From assembly GCA_033764435.1 (NCBI GenBank), contig JANRIX010000022.1, forward strand, positions 62,001 to 126,000: a stretch of 64,000 nucleotides of DNA. Direction: 5' to 3'. Of this stretch, positions 34,431 through 42,836 are shown one piece after another. The stretch is from JAEUMY01 sp033764435 (GTDB lineage: Bacteria > Pseudomonadota > Gammaproteobacteria > Burkholderiales > Usitatibacteraceae). The position numbers and the translations under genes were made by a program. The notes beneath the pieces are model-generated. The model saw nothing but the letters and a program-made list of their open reading frames with translations. It was not told the DNA's origin and did no database searches. Every line of letters starts with the position of its first letter. Position 1 is the stretch's first letter.

Positions 34431-34699
34431 TAACCAATCAATGTCGGGATGGCGGTGAAGAGACGACGCATGAAGTCGGTCATGATCGTGAGCATCCATG
34501 GCCCGGTAGCCACCAGTGCGGCGAAGATGGCCAGGAGCTTGGGGATGAACGACAGCGTCATCTCGTTGATCTGCGTGGCCGCCTGGAAAATGCTGACGAC
34601 AAGGCCGGTGATGAGCGCCGCGCCCAGCAGCGGGGCGGAGAGCAGCATGGTCAGTTCCAGCGCCTGCTGGCCGATGGCGAGAACGGTTTGCGGAGTCAT
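34430..34699 (-). CDS. fliQ: Flagellar export apparatus protein FliQ
   Basis: 89 aa with two membrane helices (LLSAPLLGAALITGLVVSIFQAATQINEMTLSFIPKLLAIFAALV), the length and hairpin layout of FliQ. The palindrome copy 34711-34722 lies in the 31-nt fliP-fliQ gap, its right end running into the AAGGA ribosome site. Its TAG stop shares its last base with a second copy (34419-34430). Confidence 0.95.
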   Translation of the reverse strand: MTPQTVLAIGQQALELTMLLSAPLLGAALITGLVVSIFQAATQINEMTLSFIPKLLAIFAALVATGPWMLTIMTDFMRRLFTAIPTLIG

Positions 34700-34710
34700 G
34701 GCAGATCCTT

Positions 34711-34722
34711 GCGAATATTCGC
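34711..34722. repeat. GCGAATATTCGC palindrome, copy 15 (fliP-fliQ junction)
   Basis: In a 31-nt gap; its end merges with the fliQ AAGGA ribosome site. Confidence 0.97.
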
Positions 34723-34730
34723 AGTGAAGT

Positions 34731-35492
34731 TCATGTGGCGAAGCTCGCCACCAACGAACCCATCAGCAGCGCCCAGCCGTCGACCAGCACGAAGAGCATC
34801 AGCTTGAAGGGCAGTGAAATCAGGACCGGCGACAGCATCATCATGCCCATCGACATCAGCACGCTGGCCACGACCATGTCGATGATGAGAAACGGAATGA
34901 AGATGAGAAAGCCGATCTGGAAGGCGGTTTTCAGCTCGCTGGTCACGAACGCGGGCACCAGCACGCGGAGCGGAATGTCTGCGGCCGTGGCCGGCTTTTC
35001 GCTGCGCGAGAGACGGGTGAAAAGTTCGAGGTCGCTCTCGCGGGTCTGCTTCAGCATGAAGGCGCGCAGTGGCGCCTCAGCTTTCTTCGCGGCGTCCTGG
35101 AAATTGATCTTTTCCTCCGAGAACGGGACATAGGCCTCGTCGTAAATGCGGTCAAAAGTCGGGCCCATCACGAACAACGTAAGGAATAGCGCCAGGCCGA
35201 CCAGCACCTGGTTGGGCGGCGAGCTTTGCGTGCCCAGCGCATGGCGCAGGAGAGACAGCACGATGATGATGCGGGTGAAGCCCGTCATCAGCAGCAGCAC
35301 CGCGGGCAGGAATGACAGCGCGGTGAGGAAGAGCAGGGTCTGCAGCGAAAGCGAATAGTTCTGCGTGCCGCCGGCACCAGGCTTGCTGGTGATGACGGCA
35401 ATGTCGCCACCGGCGGCGAATGCGCCGGTGCTCGCCATCATGACGAGCAGGCCGGCCACGGCCAGCAGGAAAAGTTGATTGCCGCGCTTCAT
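34731..35492 (-). CDS. fliP: Flagellar export apparatus protein FliP
   Basis: 253 aa from ATG 35492. It begins with a cleavable signal (LFLLAVAGLLVMMASTGAFA), as FliP does, then NYSLSLQTLLFLTALSFLPAVLLLMTGFTRIIIVLSLLRHALG and the C-terminal PFKLMLFVLVDGWALLMGSL. FliP forms the core ring of the export gate. It overlaps fliO by 4 nt. The open frame extends upstream in phase but lies within fliO. Confidence 0.96.
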   Translation of the reverse strand: MKRGNQLFLLAVAGLLVMMASTGAFAAGGDIAVITSKPGAGGTQNYSLSLQTLLFLTALSFLPAVLLLMTGFTRIIIVLSLLRHALGTQSSPPNQVLVGLALFLTLFVMGPTFDRIYDEAYVPFSEEKINFQDAAKKAEAPLRAFMLKQTRESDLELFTRLSRSEKPATAADIPLRVLVPAFVTSELKTAFQIGFLIFIPFLIIDMVVASVLMSMGMMMLSPVLISLPFKLMLFVLVDGWALLMGSLVASFAT

Positions 35493-35965
35493 TTCGAGGG
35501 CTGCTCCGGCCGGGCGCGGGCAAGCAATTGGGCGAAGGCCTTCGCCCCCGCAGCCTGCTCGGCTTCCGGCAACGCCTGACGCGGCAGCTGCGCCAGTGCA
35601 TTCACGCGGCCGGGTGCTACGCCCAACACGAGCCATTGCTCGCCCAGTTCCACGACCACGACGCTTTCACGCTGGCCGACAGGCAGGGCGCTGATGGTCT
35701 TGAGCAGTTGCGTCTTCCCGCCACCGACACGATTGCCGAAGCGCTTGGCGAGCCAGGCACAGGCCATGATGAGCGCCAGGACGACGACGAGGCCGATGAC
35801 GGAGCGGACGAGGCCCGTGCCGGCGTCGGGCAGCGCGGTTCCGGCTTGCATGGTGACCGGTGCGGCTTTTTCGGCAACCTTTTCTGTGACCTTTTCCGCC
35901 ACCTGAGCCAGCGAGGCGAGTGGCAGCGAAGCCAGCGCGAGGATGGATGCAACCGCCGTTCTCAT
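35489..35965 (-). CDS. fliO: Flagellar export accessory protein FliO
   Basis: 158 aa. Signal-like N-terminus, a single membrane helix (LVRSVIGLVVVLALIMACAWLAKRF, about 52-76) and a small cytoplasmic beta domain (LPVGQRESVVVVELGEQWLVLGV) as in FliO, which stabilises FliP assembly. It overlaps both fliN and fliP by 4 nt. Confidence 0.92.
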   Translation of the reverse strand: MRTAVASILALASLPLASLAQVAEKVTEKVAEKAAPVTMQAGTALPDAGTGLVRSVIGLVVVLALIMACAWLAKRFGNRVGGGKTQLLKTISALPVGQRESVVVVELGEQWLVLGVAPGRVNALAQLPRQALPEAEQAAGAKAFAQLLARARPEQPSK

Positions 35966-36387
35966 CTGTTCAACTTCCGGATGCGTTCGGACGGCGTGAT
36001 GATGTCGGTGAGGCGGATACCAAACTTTTCGTTTACCACCACGACTTCGCCCTGCGCGATGAGGCAGCCGTTCACCAGCACGTCCATCGGTTCGCCAGCG
36101 AGACCGTCGAGCTCCACCACCGAGCCTTGTGCCAGCTGCAGAATGTGCTTGATGGGAATCTTGGTGCGGCCCAGTTCCACCGTGAGCTGCACGGGGATGT
36201 CCATGATGAGGTCGATGTCGTTGGGCGCGGCATTGCCGCCACTGCCGGGTGCCAGCGACTCGAACATCGGCTTGGCCGGTGCGGCAACACTCATTCCGGC
36301 ATCCGACGCTGCCTGTTCGGCCAGCGCGGCTTCCCAGTCGTCGGCGGCGCTGTCGGCGTTGGCGGCGGTGGCAAAAGTTTCAGACAT
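35962..36387 (-). CDS. fliN: Flagellar motor switch protein FliN
   Basis: 141 aa from ATG 36387. The C-terminal SpoA/SPOA domain is clear (IMDIPVQLTVELGRTKIPIKHILQLAQGSVVELDGLAGEPMDVLVNGCLIAQGEVVVVNEKFGIRLTDI). It forms the bottom of the C-ring and binds FliH. It overlaps fliM by 8 nt. Confidence 0.96.
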   Translation of the reverse strand: MSETFATAANADSAADDWEAALAEQAASDAGMSVAAPAKPMFESLAPGSGGNAAPNDIDLIMDIPVQLTVELGRTKIPIKHILQLAQGSVVELDGLAGEPMDVLVNGCLIAQGEVVVVNEKFGIRLTDIITPSERIRKLNR

Positions 36388-37381
36388 GATCGTCTCCCAG
36401 GGTGTTTTCACGTTGCGGAATGGCGAGCACCTTGTCCACCTTGATGGCGTACTGGTTGCGGTGCACGCCGTAGCGGCATTCGAAGATGGGCACACCGTCG
36501 ACCTTGGCGGTTACGGTGGGCGGGATGTCGAGGCCGATGACGTCACCGACCTTGAGTTTCATGAGATCGCCGACGCGGATGTCCTTTTCCGCAAAGTCGA
36601 CGGTGAGGTCGACATCGGCCAGTTGCACCTGCTTGGACAGCATGCGCAGCCAGCGGCGGTCCGGCTCGGCGTTGTCGGCCTGGATGCTGCTATAGAGCAG
36701 GTCGCGGATCGGTTCCAGCGCGGCATAGGGCATGCACACATGCAGCGAGCCGCCGGCCGAGCCCAGTTCGATGGCGAACTCGACCACGACCACGATTTCA
36801 GTCGGCGTGGCGATGTTGGCGAACTGGGTGTGCATTTCCGAGCGCAGGTATTCGAACTTGAGCGGATGCACCGGCGCCCACGACTTCTCGTAATTCTCGA
36901 ACACCACCTGCAGCATGCGCTGGATGATGCGTTGCTCGGTCGGCGTGAAGTCGCGGCCTTCCACACGGGTGTGAAAGCGGCCGTCACCGCCGAAGAGGTT
37001 GTCGACCACCGCGAACACGAGGCTCGGATCGAACACGAAGAGGGCATTGCCGCGCAGCGGCTTCAGCGCCACCAGGTTGAGGTTGGTGGGCACGACGAGG
37101 TTGCGCACGAACTCCGAATACTTCTGCACCTTCACCGGGCCGACATCGATTTCCGGGCTGCGGCGCATGAAGTTGAACAGGCCAATTCGCAACAGCCGGG
37201 CGAAGCGCTCGTTGATGATTTCCAGCGTGGGCATGCGCCCGCGCACGATGCGTTCCTGCTTGGCGAGGTTGTAGTCGCGCACCCCGTCGCCATCAGCGGT
37301 GGCTTCGGGCGCGTCGGTCTCGCCGGTGACGCCTTTCAGCAGGGCGTCGACTTCATCCTGGCTGAGAATGTCGTTGGACAT
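36380..37381 (-). CDS. fliM: Flagellar motor switch protein FliM
   Basis: 333 aa. The N-terminal MSNDILSQDEVDALLKGV is the CheY-P binding segment; a middle CheC-like domain (LEIINERFARLLRIGLFNFMRRSPEIDVG) and a C-terminal SPOA domain follow. It is the switch component that responds to CheY-P. A single-mismatch copy of the palindrome (GCGAATATTCGT, 37383-37394) sits one base upstream of the ATG, in the usual ribosome-site position. Confidence 0.97.
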   Translation of the reverse strand: MSNDILSQDEVDALLKGVTGETDAPEATADGDGVRDYNLAKQERIVRGRMPTLEIINERFARLLRIGLFNFMRRSPEIDVGPVKVQKYSEFVRNLVVPTNLNLVALKPLRGNALFVFDPSLVFAVVDNLFGGDGRFHTRVEGRDFTPTEQRIIQRMLQVVFENYEKSWAPVHPLKFEYLRSEMHTQFANIATPTEIVVVVEFAIELGSAGGSLHVCMPYAALEPIRDLLYSSIQADNAEPDRRWLRMLSKQVQLADVDLTVDFAEKDIRVGDLMKLKVGDVIGLDIPPTVTAKVDGVPIFECRYGVHRNQYAIKVDKVLAIPQRENTLGDDHV

Positions 37382-37382
37382 G

Positions 37383-37394
37383 GCGAATATTCGT
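37383..37394. repeat. Single-mismatch palindrome copy (GCGAATATTCGT) before fliM
   Basis: The only one-mismatch copy I found; it lies one base upstream of the fliM ATG, in the fliL-fliM gap. Confidence 0.85.
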
Positions 37395-37412
37395 GTGCGG
37401 TGTGGAAGGGAA

Positions 37413-37898
37413 TTACTGGATGACGAAGGCGGAGAAGTGCACGGCGGTCACGTCCTTGCCGGCGGTCGGTCCGATGACCTGGCGTATTTCTTCCAGCACC
37501 TGGGCGGCAAGTTCCAGCTTGCCCTCGCGTTTCATCAGGTTGTCCGACTTCTGCGACGAGAGGAGCAGCAGGATGCGGCTCCGGATGACGGGCATGGATT
37601 CGGTGATGGCCTTCTGTGCCTCGGGAGATTCCAGCTGCAGGTTCATGCCGATCTGCAGGAACTGGTCAATGTCCTCGTTGCGCAGATTGACCGTGTAGAG
37701 CTCCATGGGCATGAAGATCGACGGCTTCTTCGGGGCCGGCTTCGCTTCGGCGGCAGCGTCTGCCTTCTTGCCCATGGTGAAGTACCAGCCCGCGCCGCCG
37801 CCCGCGCCCAGCAGGACCACGGCAGCGATGATCAGGATCAGCTTCTTCTTGCCGCCTTTCGGGGCGGGTGCATCGGTGGCTGCTGCGGCTGCGGACAT
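37413..37898 (-). CDS. fliL: Flagellar basal body-associated protein FliL
   Basis: 161 aa. Cytoplasmic basic tail (PKGGKKK), one membrane helix (LILIIAAVVLLGAGGGAGWYF) and a periplasmic stomatin-like domain (MPMELYTVNLRNEDIDQFLQIGMNLQLE). FliL surrounds or supports the MotB stator. The 249-nt gap behind fliK holds an 18-bp palindrome copy (38083-38100) and may contain a secondary promoter. Confidence 0.95.
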   Translation of the reverse strand: MSAAAAATDAPAPKGGKKKLILIIAAVVLLGAGGGAGWYFTMGKKADAAAEAKPAPKKPSIFMPMELYTVNLRNEDIDQFLQIGMNLQLESPEAQKAITESMPVIRSRILLLLSSQKSDNLMKREGKLELAAQVLEEIRQVIGPTAGKDVTAVHFSAFVIQ

Positions 37899-38085
37899 GT
37901 ATGGCCTCGGCGATCAGTGGCGGATGCATGCATTGTCGAGGGGCGGCCCTGGCGACCAAGCGCGGAGAAAGGGGAGATTTCCCGGCCATCTCCGGGGTGC
38001 GGCTCCGGCGTGCGGCTTGAGAGCGGTACGGTCCCGGCCGTGGTTAGCAGCGCTCAAACGATCCGACAAGGCGCGCGCTGCCCTT

Positions 38086-38097
38086 GCGAATATTCGC
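38086..38097. repeat. GCGAATATTCGC palindrome, copy 16 (fliK-fliL junction)
   Basis: Perfect core with 18-bp symmetry (38083-38100). Confidence 0.97.
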
Positions 38098-38147
38098 AAG
38101 AGCAAGGATGTGCACGACAGCTTGGGCGAGGAATCGCCCGCGCCGGG

Positions 38148-39272
38148 TCAGGCGAATGTATCGACCAGCCTGAGGGAACGGCGAATCGTCAGCGGCACCG
38201 GCTCTGCGGACTCAGCCGATCCAGCCGATTCAGCGCCCGCGCTGGCAGAAGCAGACGCGTCACGACGGCCACTGCCACGCCAGCCGTCTTGCAGCGTGTC
38301 CGCGAACCCGCGCGAATCGTCTCGGGTGCCGACATGGGCGCTGCCCAGGCTCAGCCCCTGCTCGGCCAGCATTTCCTTCAATTGCGGAATGGCAAGCTCC
38401 AGCGCGTCGCGCGCATCTGCCTGGGTGGCGAAGAAGCCCACGTCCACGGCATCGGCCTTGATCTTGATCTCCACGTCCACCGGTCCCAGCTCGGGCGGAT
38501 GCACCTGGATCTGGGCGGACAGCTGCTTCTGATCGATGAACACCGCGATCTGCGTGGCCAATTGCTCGCGGAAGGTGGACGTGCCCATGGGTGCGTCCAG
38601 GGTCGCAACGGTGGTCGGTGCCGGTGGGGGCGCCGTTGCCGCCGCCGTAGGAGCGTGCGCGGAGGCGGGTCGGGCCGCTGCGGAAGCGTCGCGACTGTCT
38701 CCGCTCTGCGCTTGCGAATATTCGCGTGGCGCGATGTCGGCACCGGACGCGCTGGCTGCGGCAGTTTTCTCCGCATCTGAATTCAAGGACTGCACGCCTG
38801 TCGCATCCGGACGGGCAGCGGGCACGGCACCGCCACTTGGGCTGCGACCGCGCGCGGAATCATCGGTCGAACCGACGGCTGCCGCCGTGTCGGCGCCAAT
38901 GCCGGTCGCGACGGGCGATGCGTCAACCGTGGTGGTGCGTTCGCTGAAGGGGTTCCAAAGCAATGCTGCCGGATCGGGTGGCGGTACGGCCTGAGCGGGT
39001 GTCGACGCCGCTGCAGTTGCAGGGTCTGACGTCACGATGGGCAACGTGGGTTCCCGGGCTGCGTCACCCGCGTCACCGTTCAGTGCAGGGTCGCCGTTTG
39101 CGTCCGCCCCCCAGCCGCCCGCACCCAGTTGCAGCGCGAAAAGGAGATCGAACATCGCCACCTGCGCGCCACGACCGCTCGTGGCCACGGATGTCGACTG
39201 CGCTGATGAATTCGGGGACGCCGACGCGGACGTGGACGGACGCGGGCCGGACAGGTGGACGGGGGTGGTCAT
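38148..39272 (-). CDS. fliK: Flagellar hook-length control protein FliK
   Basis: 374 aa. A long Ala/Thr/Pro-rich N-terminal region (the ruler) and a C-terminal Flg_hook domain (STFREQLATQIAVFIDQKQLSAQIQVHPPELGPVDVEIKIKADAVDVGFFATQADARDAL). FliK measures the hook and switches export specificity through FlhB. A palindrome copy at 38714 is read as EYS within the disordered part. Overlaps fliJ by 4 nt. A second FliK-like gene lies at 48235-49269. Confidence 0.93.
   Translation of the reverse strand: MTTPVHLSGPRPSTSASASPNSSAQSTSVATSGRGAQVAMFDLLFALQLGAGGWGADANGDPALNGDAGDAAREPTLPIVTSDPATAAASTPAQAVPPPDPAALLWNPFSERTTTVDASPVATGIGADTAAAVGSTDDSARGRSPSGGAVPAARPDATGVQSLNSDAEKTAAASASGADIAPREYSQAQSGDSRDASAAARPASAHAPTAAATAPPPAPTTVATLDAPMGTSTFREQLATQIAVFIDQKQLSAQIQVHPPELGPVDVEIKIKADAVDVGFFATQADARDALELAIPQLKEMLAEQGLSLGSAHVGTRDDSRGFADTLQDGWRGSGRRDASASASAGAESAGSAESAEPVPLTIRRSLRLVDTFA
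38714..38725. repeat. GCGAATATTCGC palindrome, copy 17 (fliK, EYS frame)
   Basis: Perfect core in the disordered part of FliK. Confidence 0.97.
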
Positions 39273-39712
39273 GCGGTTCTCCGGATGGCCCGCTGCAATG
39301 CGAGCTCGTCTATCTGCTTCTGCTCGACGCGGGCCTCGTTCGCGGCCTGCGCAGCCAGATGGCGACCTTGCAGCGTTTCGAAGGATTTCAGCCTGCGCTG
39401 CTCGGCCTGCCAGTCGGCCTGCGATTTCTGCACCGACTGCTCCATGCGGTTCACTTCGACCTGCTGCTGGTTCATGGCGTTGTCAAGCTTGTCGAGAAAG
39501 CTCGCGGCATTCTTGAGCGAGTGGATGTCGACTTTCCCGTCGACCACGTCGCGACGCTGCGACACATGCTGCGCGCGGTACTCGGCCAGCATGAGCAGCT
39601 TGCCTTCGGATTTCTGCTTCATCGCCTGCATGTCCTGCAGCTTGCGGGTGGCGTCATCGACGCGGTTGCGCGAGAGGGCGATCAGGCTTTCGATGGGCTG
39701 GGGACGGCTCAT
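39269..39712 (-). CDS. fliJ: Flagellar export chaperone FliJ
   Basis: 147 aa, an almost continuous coiled coil (RNRVDDATRKLQDMQAMKQKSEGKLLMLAEYRAQHV...), matching FliJ, the stalk that links the FliI ATPase to the export gate. Starts 15 nt after fliI. Confidence 0.93.
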   Translation of the reverse strand: MSRPQPIESLIALSRNRVDDATRKLQDMQAMKQKSEGKLLMLAEYRAQHVSQRRDVVDGKVDIHSLKNAASFLDKLDNAMNQQQVEVNRMEQSVQKSQADWQAEQRRLKSFETLQGRHLAAQAANEARVEQKQIDELALQRAIRRTA

Positions 39713-39726
39713 GGTTCAACTCGCGC

Positions 39727-41184
39727 TCAGGCTTGCGGGGTCTGTGGAGAATTCAGCGGAAAGAGGCTGTCCAGCGCGACGGCGCTGGCGTGAAGATCGG
39801 CAGATTCGTGCATGGTCTGCTGCAGCATCGCCTCCATGCGGGGATGCAGGGCAATGGCCTGGTCCAGCACGGGATCGGCACCTGGCTGATAGGCGCCCAC
39901 GGAAAGCAGGTCGCGGCCACGACGATAACGGGAGTAGAGGCGCTTGAACTGGCGCGCCTGCTCCATCTCGGCCGGTGTCGCCAGTGCCGACATGACGCGG
40001 CTGATCGAGGCCTCGATATCGATGGCCGGATAGTGTCCCTGTTCGGCCAGATCGCGCGTCAGCACGATGTGGCCATCGAGAATGGCGCGGGCGTGGTCGG
40101 CGACCGGGTCCTGCTGGTCGTCGCCTTCGGTGAGCACGGTGTAGAACGCGGTGATGGAGCCGCCACCTTCGGCCGCATTACCCGCGCGCTCGATGAGCTG
40201 CGGCAGGCGGGCAAATACGGACGGCGGATAGCCCTTGGTGGCCGGCGGTTCGCCCACAGCCAGTGCGATCTCGCGGCTGGCCATGGCGAAGCGGGTCAAC
40301 GAATCCATGATGAGCAGGACGTCGCGGCCCTGGTCGCGGAAGTATTCGGCCAGCGCTGTCGCGTAGGCCGCACCCTGCACGCGCATCAGCGGCGCGGTGT
40401 CGGCGGGGGCTGCGACCACGATGGCGCGCTGCAAGCCCTCGGGTCCCAGGATGTTTTCGATGAAGTCCTTCACCTCGCGGCCGCGTTCGCCGATCAGCCC
40501 GACGATGATCACGTCCGCGCTGGTGAAGCGCGCCATCATGCCGATGAGCACACTCTTGCCCACGCCTGAGCCGGCAAAGAGGCCGAGGCGCTGGCCGCGG
40601 CCGACGGTGAGGAGCGCGTTGATGGCCCGCACGCCGACATCAAGCTTTGCGGTGACGGGCGCACGTTGGATGGGATTGATGGGCGGCGCCTGCAGCGGCA
40701 CCTTGGCGTCCACAACCAGCGGGCCGAGCCCATCCAGCGGTTCACCTGCGGCATCCAGCACACGGCCCAACAGATGCTCGCCGGCGGGCAACTGTTTTGA
40801 GCCGTTGCTCACCGAACCGGTGAGACGCGCAGCCCCCGCCAGCGTGCAGGGCAGGCGCTCTTCCTGCGCGCGCACCAGCGCGCCCGGACGCAGGCCCTGC
40901 ATGTCGCCCACCGGCATGAGGAACAGGCGATCACCGGAGAAGCCGACCACTTCTGCCTCGATGCGCATGTCGTTCTGGATCACGTCGCAGCTCGCGCCGA
41001 GCGCCAGACGCAGTCCGGTGGCTTCCATCACCAGTCCGGTAATGCGAACCAGCCGACCGGTCTGGTCGAAGGCTTCCGCGCCACGCGCTTGCGCGCGGGC
41101 GTTGCTGAGAAAGCGGCGCCAATGCGGCAGGTTCTCCTGCATCGCGACCGGCGGGTCTTGCGAATATTCGCGCGTAGGGTTCAT
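39727..41184 (-). CDS. fliI: Flagellum-specific ATP synthase FliI
   Basis: 485 aa from ATG 41184, close to the family's 440-490. It has Walker A GLFAGSGVGKSVLIG, the catalytic GERGREVKDF and Walker B VLLIMDSLTRFA motifs, and a YRRGRDLLSVGAYQPGADPVLDQAI C-terminus. It powers substrate unloading at the export gate. Two starts are possible: MNPTREYSQ (41184) includes a palindrome copy (41160) in its coding part; the internal ATG 41142 (MQENLPHW) would leave that copy 18 nt upstream, as at other gene junctions here. Confidence 0.95.
   Translation of the reverse strand: MNPTREYSQDPPVAMQENLPHWRRFLSNARAQARGAEAFDQTGRLVRITGLVMEATGLRLALGASCDVIQNDMRIEAEVVGFSGDRLFLMPVGDMQGLRPGALVRAQEERLPCTLAGAARLTGSVSNGSKQLPAGEHLLGRVLDAAGEPLDGLGPLVVDAKVPLQAPPINPIQRAPVTAKLDVGVRAINALLTVGRGQRLGLFAGSGVGKSVLIGMMARFTSADVIIVGLIGERGREVKDFIENILGPEGLQRAIVVAAPADTAPLMRVQGAAYATALAEYFRDQGRDVLLIMDSLTRFAMASREIALAVGEPPATKGYPPSVFARLPQLIERAGNAAEGGGSITAFYTVLTEGDDQQDPVADHARAILDGHIVLTRDLAEQGHYPAIDIEASISRVMSALATPAEMEQARQFKRLYSRYRRGRDLLSVGAYQPGADPVLDQAIALHPRMEAMLQQTMHESADLHASAVALDSLFPLNSPQTPQA
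41160..41171. repeat. GCGAATATTCGC palindrome, copy 18 (fliI N-terminus, EYS frame)
   Basis: Perfect core at the fliH-fliI junction; coding only if the upstream fliI start is used. Confidence 0.97.
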
Positions 41185-41194
41185 GGTGCAGAAC

Positions 41195-41848
41195 TCAGTC
41201 TTCGCTCTCGACCCAGGACGTGTCCCGGCCCAGTGAAGCCACCACGCGTTTCCAGCGAGTTGGCAGGGTGGCATCAACTTCGCCCTGGCTGGTGGCGATA
41301 CGGCAGCCGCCCGGCTCGACGCGATGGTCGTCGAGAATCTTCCAGTTGCCGCGCTGCAGCTCGTCGCCGATGGCGCCACGCACCAGGTCAACGTCCGCGG
41401 GATGCAATCGCAGCTCTGGCCTTAGCGCACCTTCGGTCACGCACTGCATGGCTTCCTGCACGACTTCGATGAGTGCGTCGCGGCGGGCCTTGAAATCATG
41501 GCGCAGCACCTGGCGCGCCACTTCCAGCGCCAGGTCCAGCACTTGTTCCGACAAATCCTGCTCGAGGTCATGCCAGGCCTGCTGCGCGGACGCAGCAGTC
41601 TCGGCCAGGCGGCGGGCGGCGTGCTCCACGGCCACACGGCCGGCTTCCTGTCCGGCCTGATAGCCGGCGTTGTAGCCTTCGACGCGTGCGCGCTGGCGCT
41701 CGGCCTCGATCGCCTTCTTGGGGTCGATGGCAACCTTCTCCGCGACATTCGGCTGCGGGCGGGCAGCACCCAGCGGGGTGACCTCCGCGAGCGAGGCGGG
41801 TTTCCATGGCCGGTAGCCGGCCGGGTCGCGCAACAGCGGTTCAGACAT
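41195..41848 (-). CDS. fliH: Flagellar assembly protein FliH
   Basis: 217 aa from ATG 41848. An N-terminal YRPW-containing segment binds FliN, a helical region includes GxxxG-like spacing (GYNAGYQAGQEAGRVA), and the C-terminus has the FliH/YscL domain (LALEVARQVLRHDFKARRDALIEVVQEAM). It regulates FliI. Overlaps fliG by 8 nt. Confidence 0.94.
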   Translation of the reverse strand: MSEPLLRDPAGYRPWKPASLAEVTPLGAARPQPNVAEKVAIDPKKAIEAERQRARVEGYNAGYQAGQEAGRVAVEHAARRLAETAASAQQAWHDLEQDLSEQVLDLALEVARQVLRHDFKARRDALIEVVQEAMQCVTEGALRPELRLHPADVDLVRGAIGDELQRGNWKILDDHRVEPGGCRIATSQGEVDATLPTRWKRVVASLGRDTSWVESED

Positions 41849-42836
41849 ACGCGTCGTCTCCTTTGCCACCGAGGGCTATCTGTCCTTCTTCGGCAAGTCT
41901 GCGGACAATCTTGAGGATTTCCTTCTGTTGGGCCTCGACTTCCGAGAGCTTCACCGGGCCGCGGGATTCGAGGTCCTCGCGCAGCTGGTCGCCGGCGCGC
42001 TGGGACATGTTCTTCAGGATCTTTTCGCGCAGTTCCTGCGTGGCACCCTTCAGCGCCACGATCAGCGCGTCGGACTGCACCTCGCGGAGCACCAGCTGGA
42101 TGCCCTTGTCGTCGATGTCCATCAGGTTGTCGAAGACAAACATCTCGTCCAGGATGTCCTGGGCCAGGGTCTCGTCGAATTCGCGGACTGCGCCGAGGAT
42201 GGCGGTTTCATTGGACGAACCCACGTAGTTGAGGATTTCCGCTGCGGTGCGCACGCCGCCCAACGCGGTCTTCTTCAGGTTGTCGCTGCCGGACATCACC
42301 TGGGCCAGACTCTCGTTCAGCTCTCGCAGCGCGCTGGGCTGAATGCCGTCCAGCGTGGCGATGCGCAGCACCACATCGTTGCGCAGGCGCTCGTTGAACT
42401 TGGTGAGAATTTCGGAGGCTTGGTCGCGTTCCAGATGCACGAGGATCGACGCGATGATCTGCGGATGTTCGTTGTGGATCAGCTCGGCCACGGTGGCGGC
42501 ATCCAGCCATTTGAGGCCCTCGATGCCGCTCGTGTCGGAGCCCTGCAGAATGCGCTCGATGAGATAGCCCGCCTTGTCCTTGCCGAGTGCCTTGGTGAGA
42601 ACCGTGCGGATGTACTCGTCGGAGTTCATGCCGAGCGACGTCTGTTCGGCGGCTTCGGCCTGAAAGCGCTCCATGACCATGTCGATACGCTCGCGCGAGA
42701 TCGTGCCCAGTCTGGCCATCTTCTCGCCCAGCTTCTGCACTTCCTTCGGGCCGAGATGCTTGAACACCTCGGAGGCCTCCTCCTCGCCCAACGAGAGGAG
42801 CAGGATGGCGCTGTCTTCCAGTCCCTGGTCACTCAT
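41841..42836 (-). CDS. fliG: Flagellar motor switch protein FliG
   Basis: 331 aa with the three FliG domains: LLLSLGEEEASEVFKHLGPKEVQKLGEKMA (N), the EHPQ motif region IHNEHPQIIASILVHLERDQASEIL (middle) and the torque helix region MFVFDNLMDIDDKGIQLVLREVQSDALIVALKG (C). Charged torque residues are retained. Overlaps fliF by 8 nt. Confidence 0.97.
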   Translation of the reverse strand: MSDQGLEDSAILLLSLGEEEASEVFKHLGPKEVQKLGEKMARLGTISRERIDMVMERFQAEAAEQTSLGMNSDEYIRTVLTKALGKDKAGYLIERILQGSDTSGIEGLKWLDAATVAELIHNEHPQIIASILVHLERDQASEILTKFNERLRNDVVLRIATLDGIQPSALRELNESLAQVMSGSDNLKKTALGGVRTAAEILNYVGSSNETAILGAVREFDETLAQDILDEMFVFDNLMDIDDKGIQLVLREVQSDALIVALKGATQELREKILKNMSQRAGDQLREDLESRGPVKLSEVEAQQKEILKIVRRLAEEGQIALGGKGDDAYV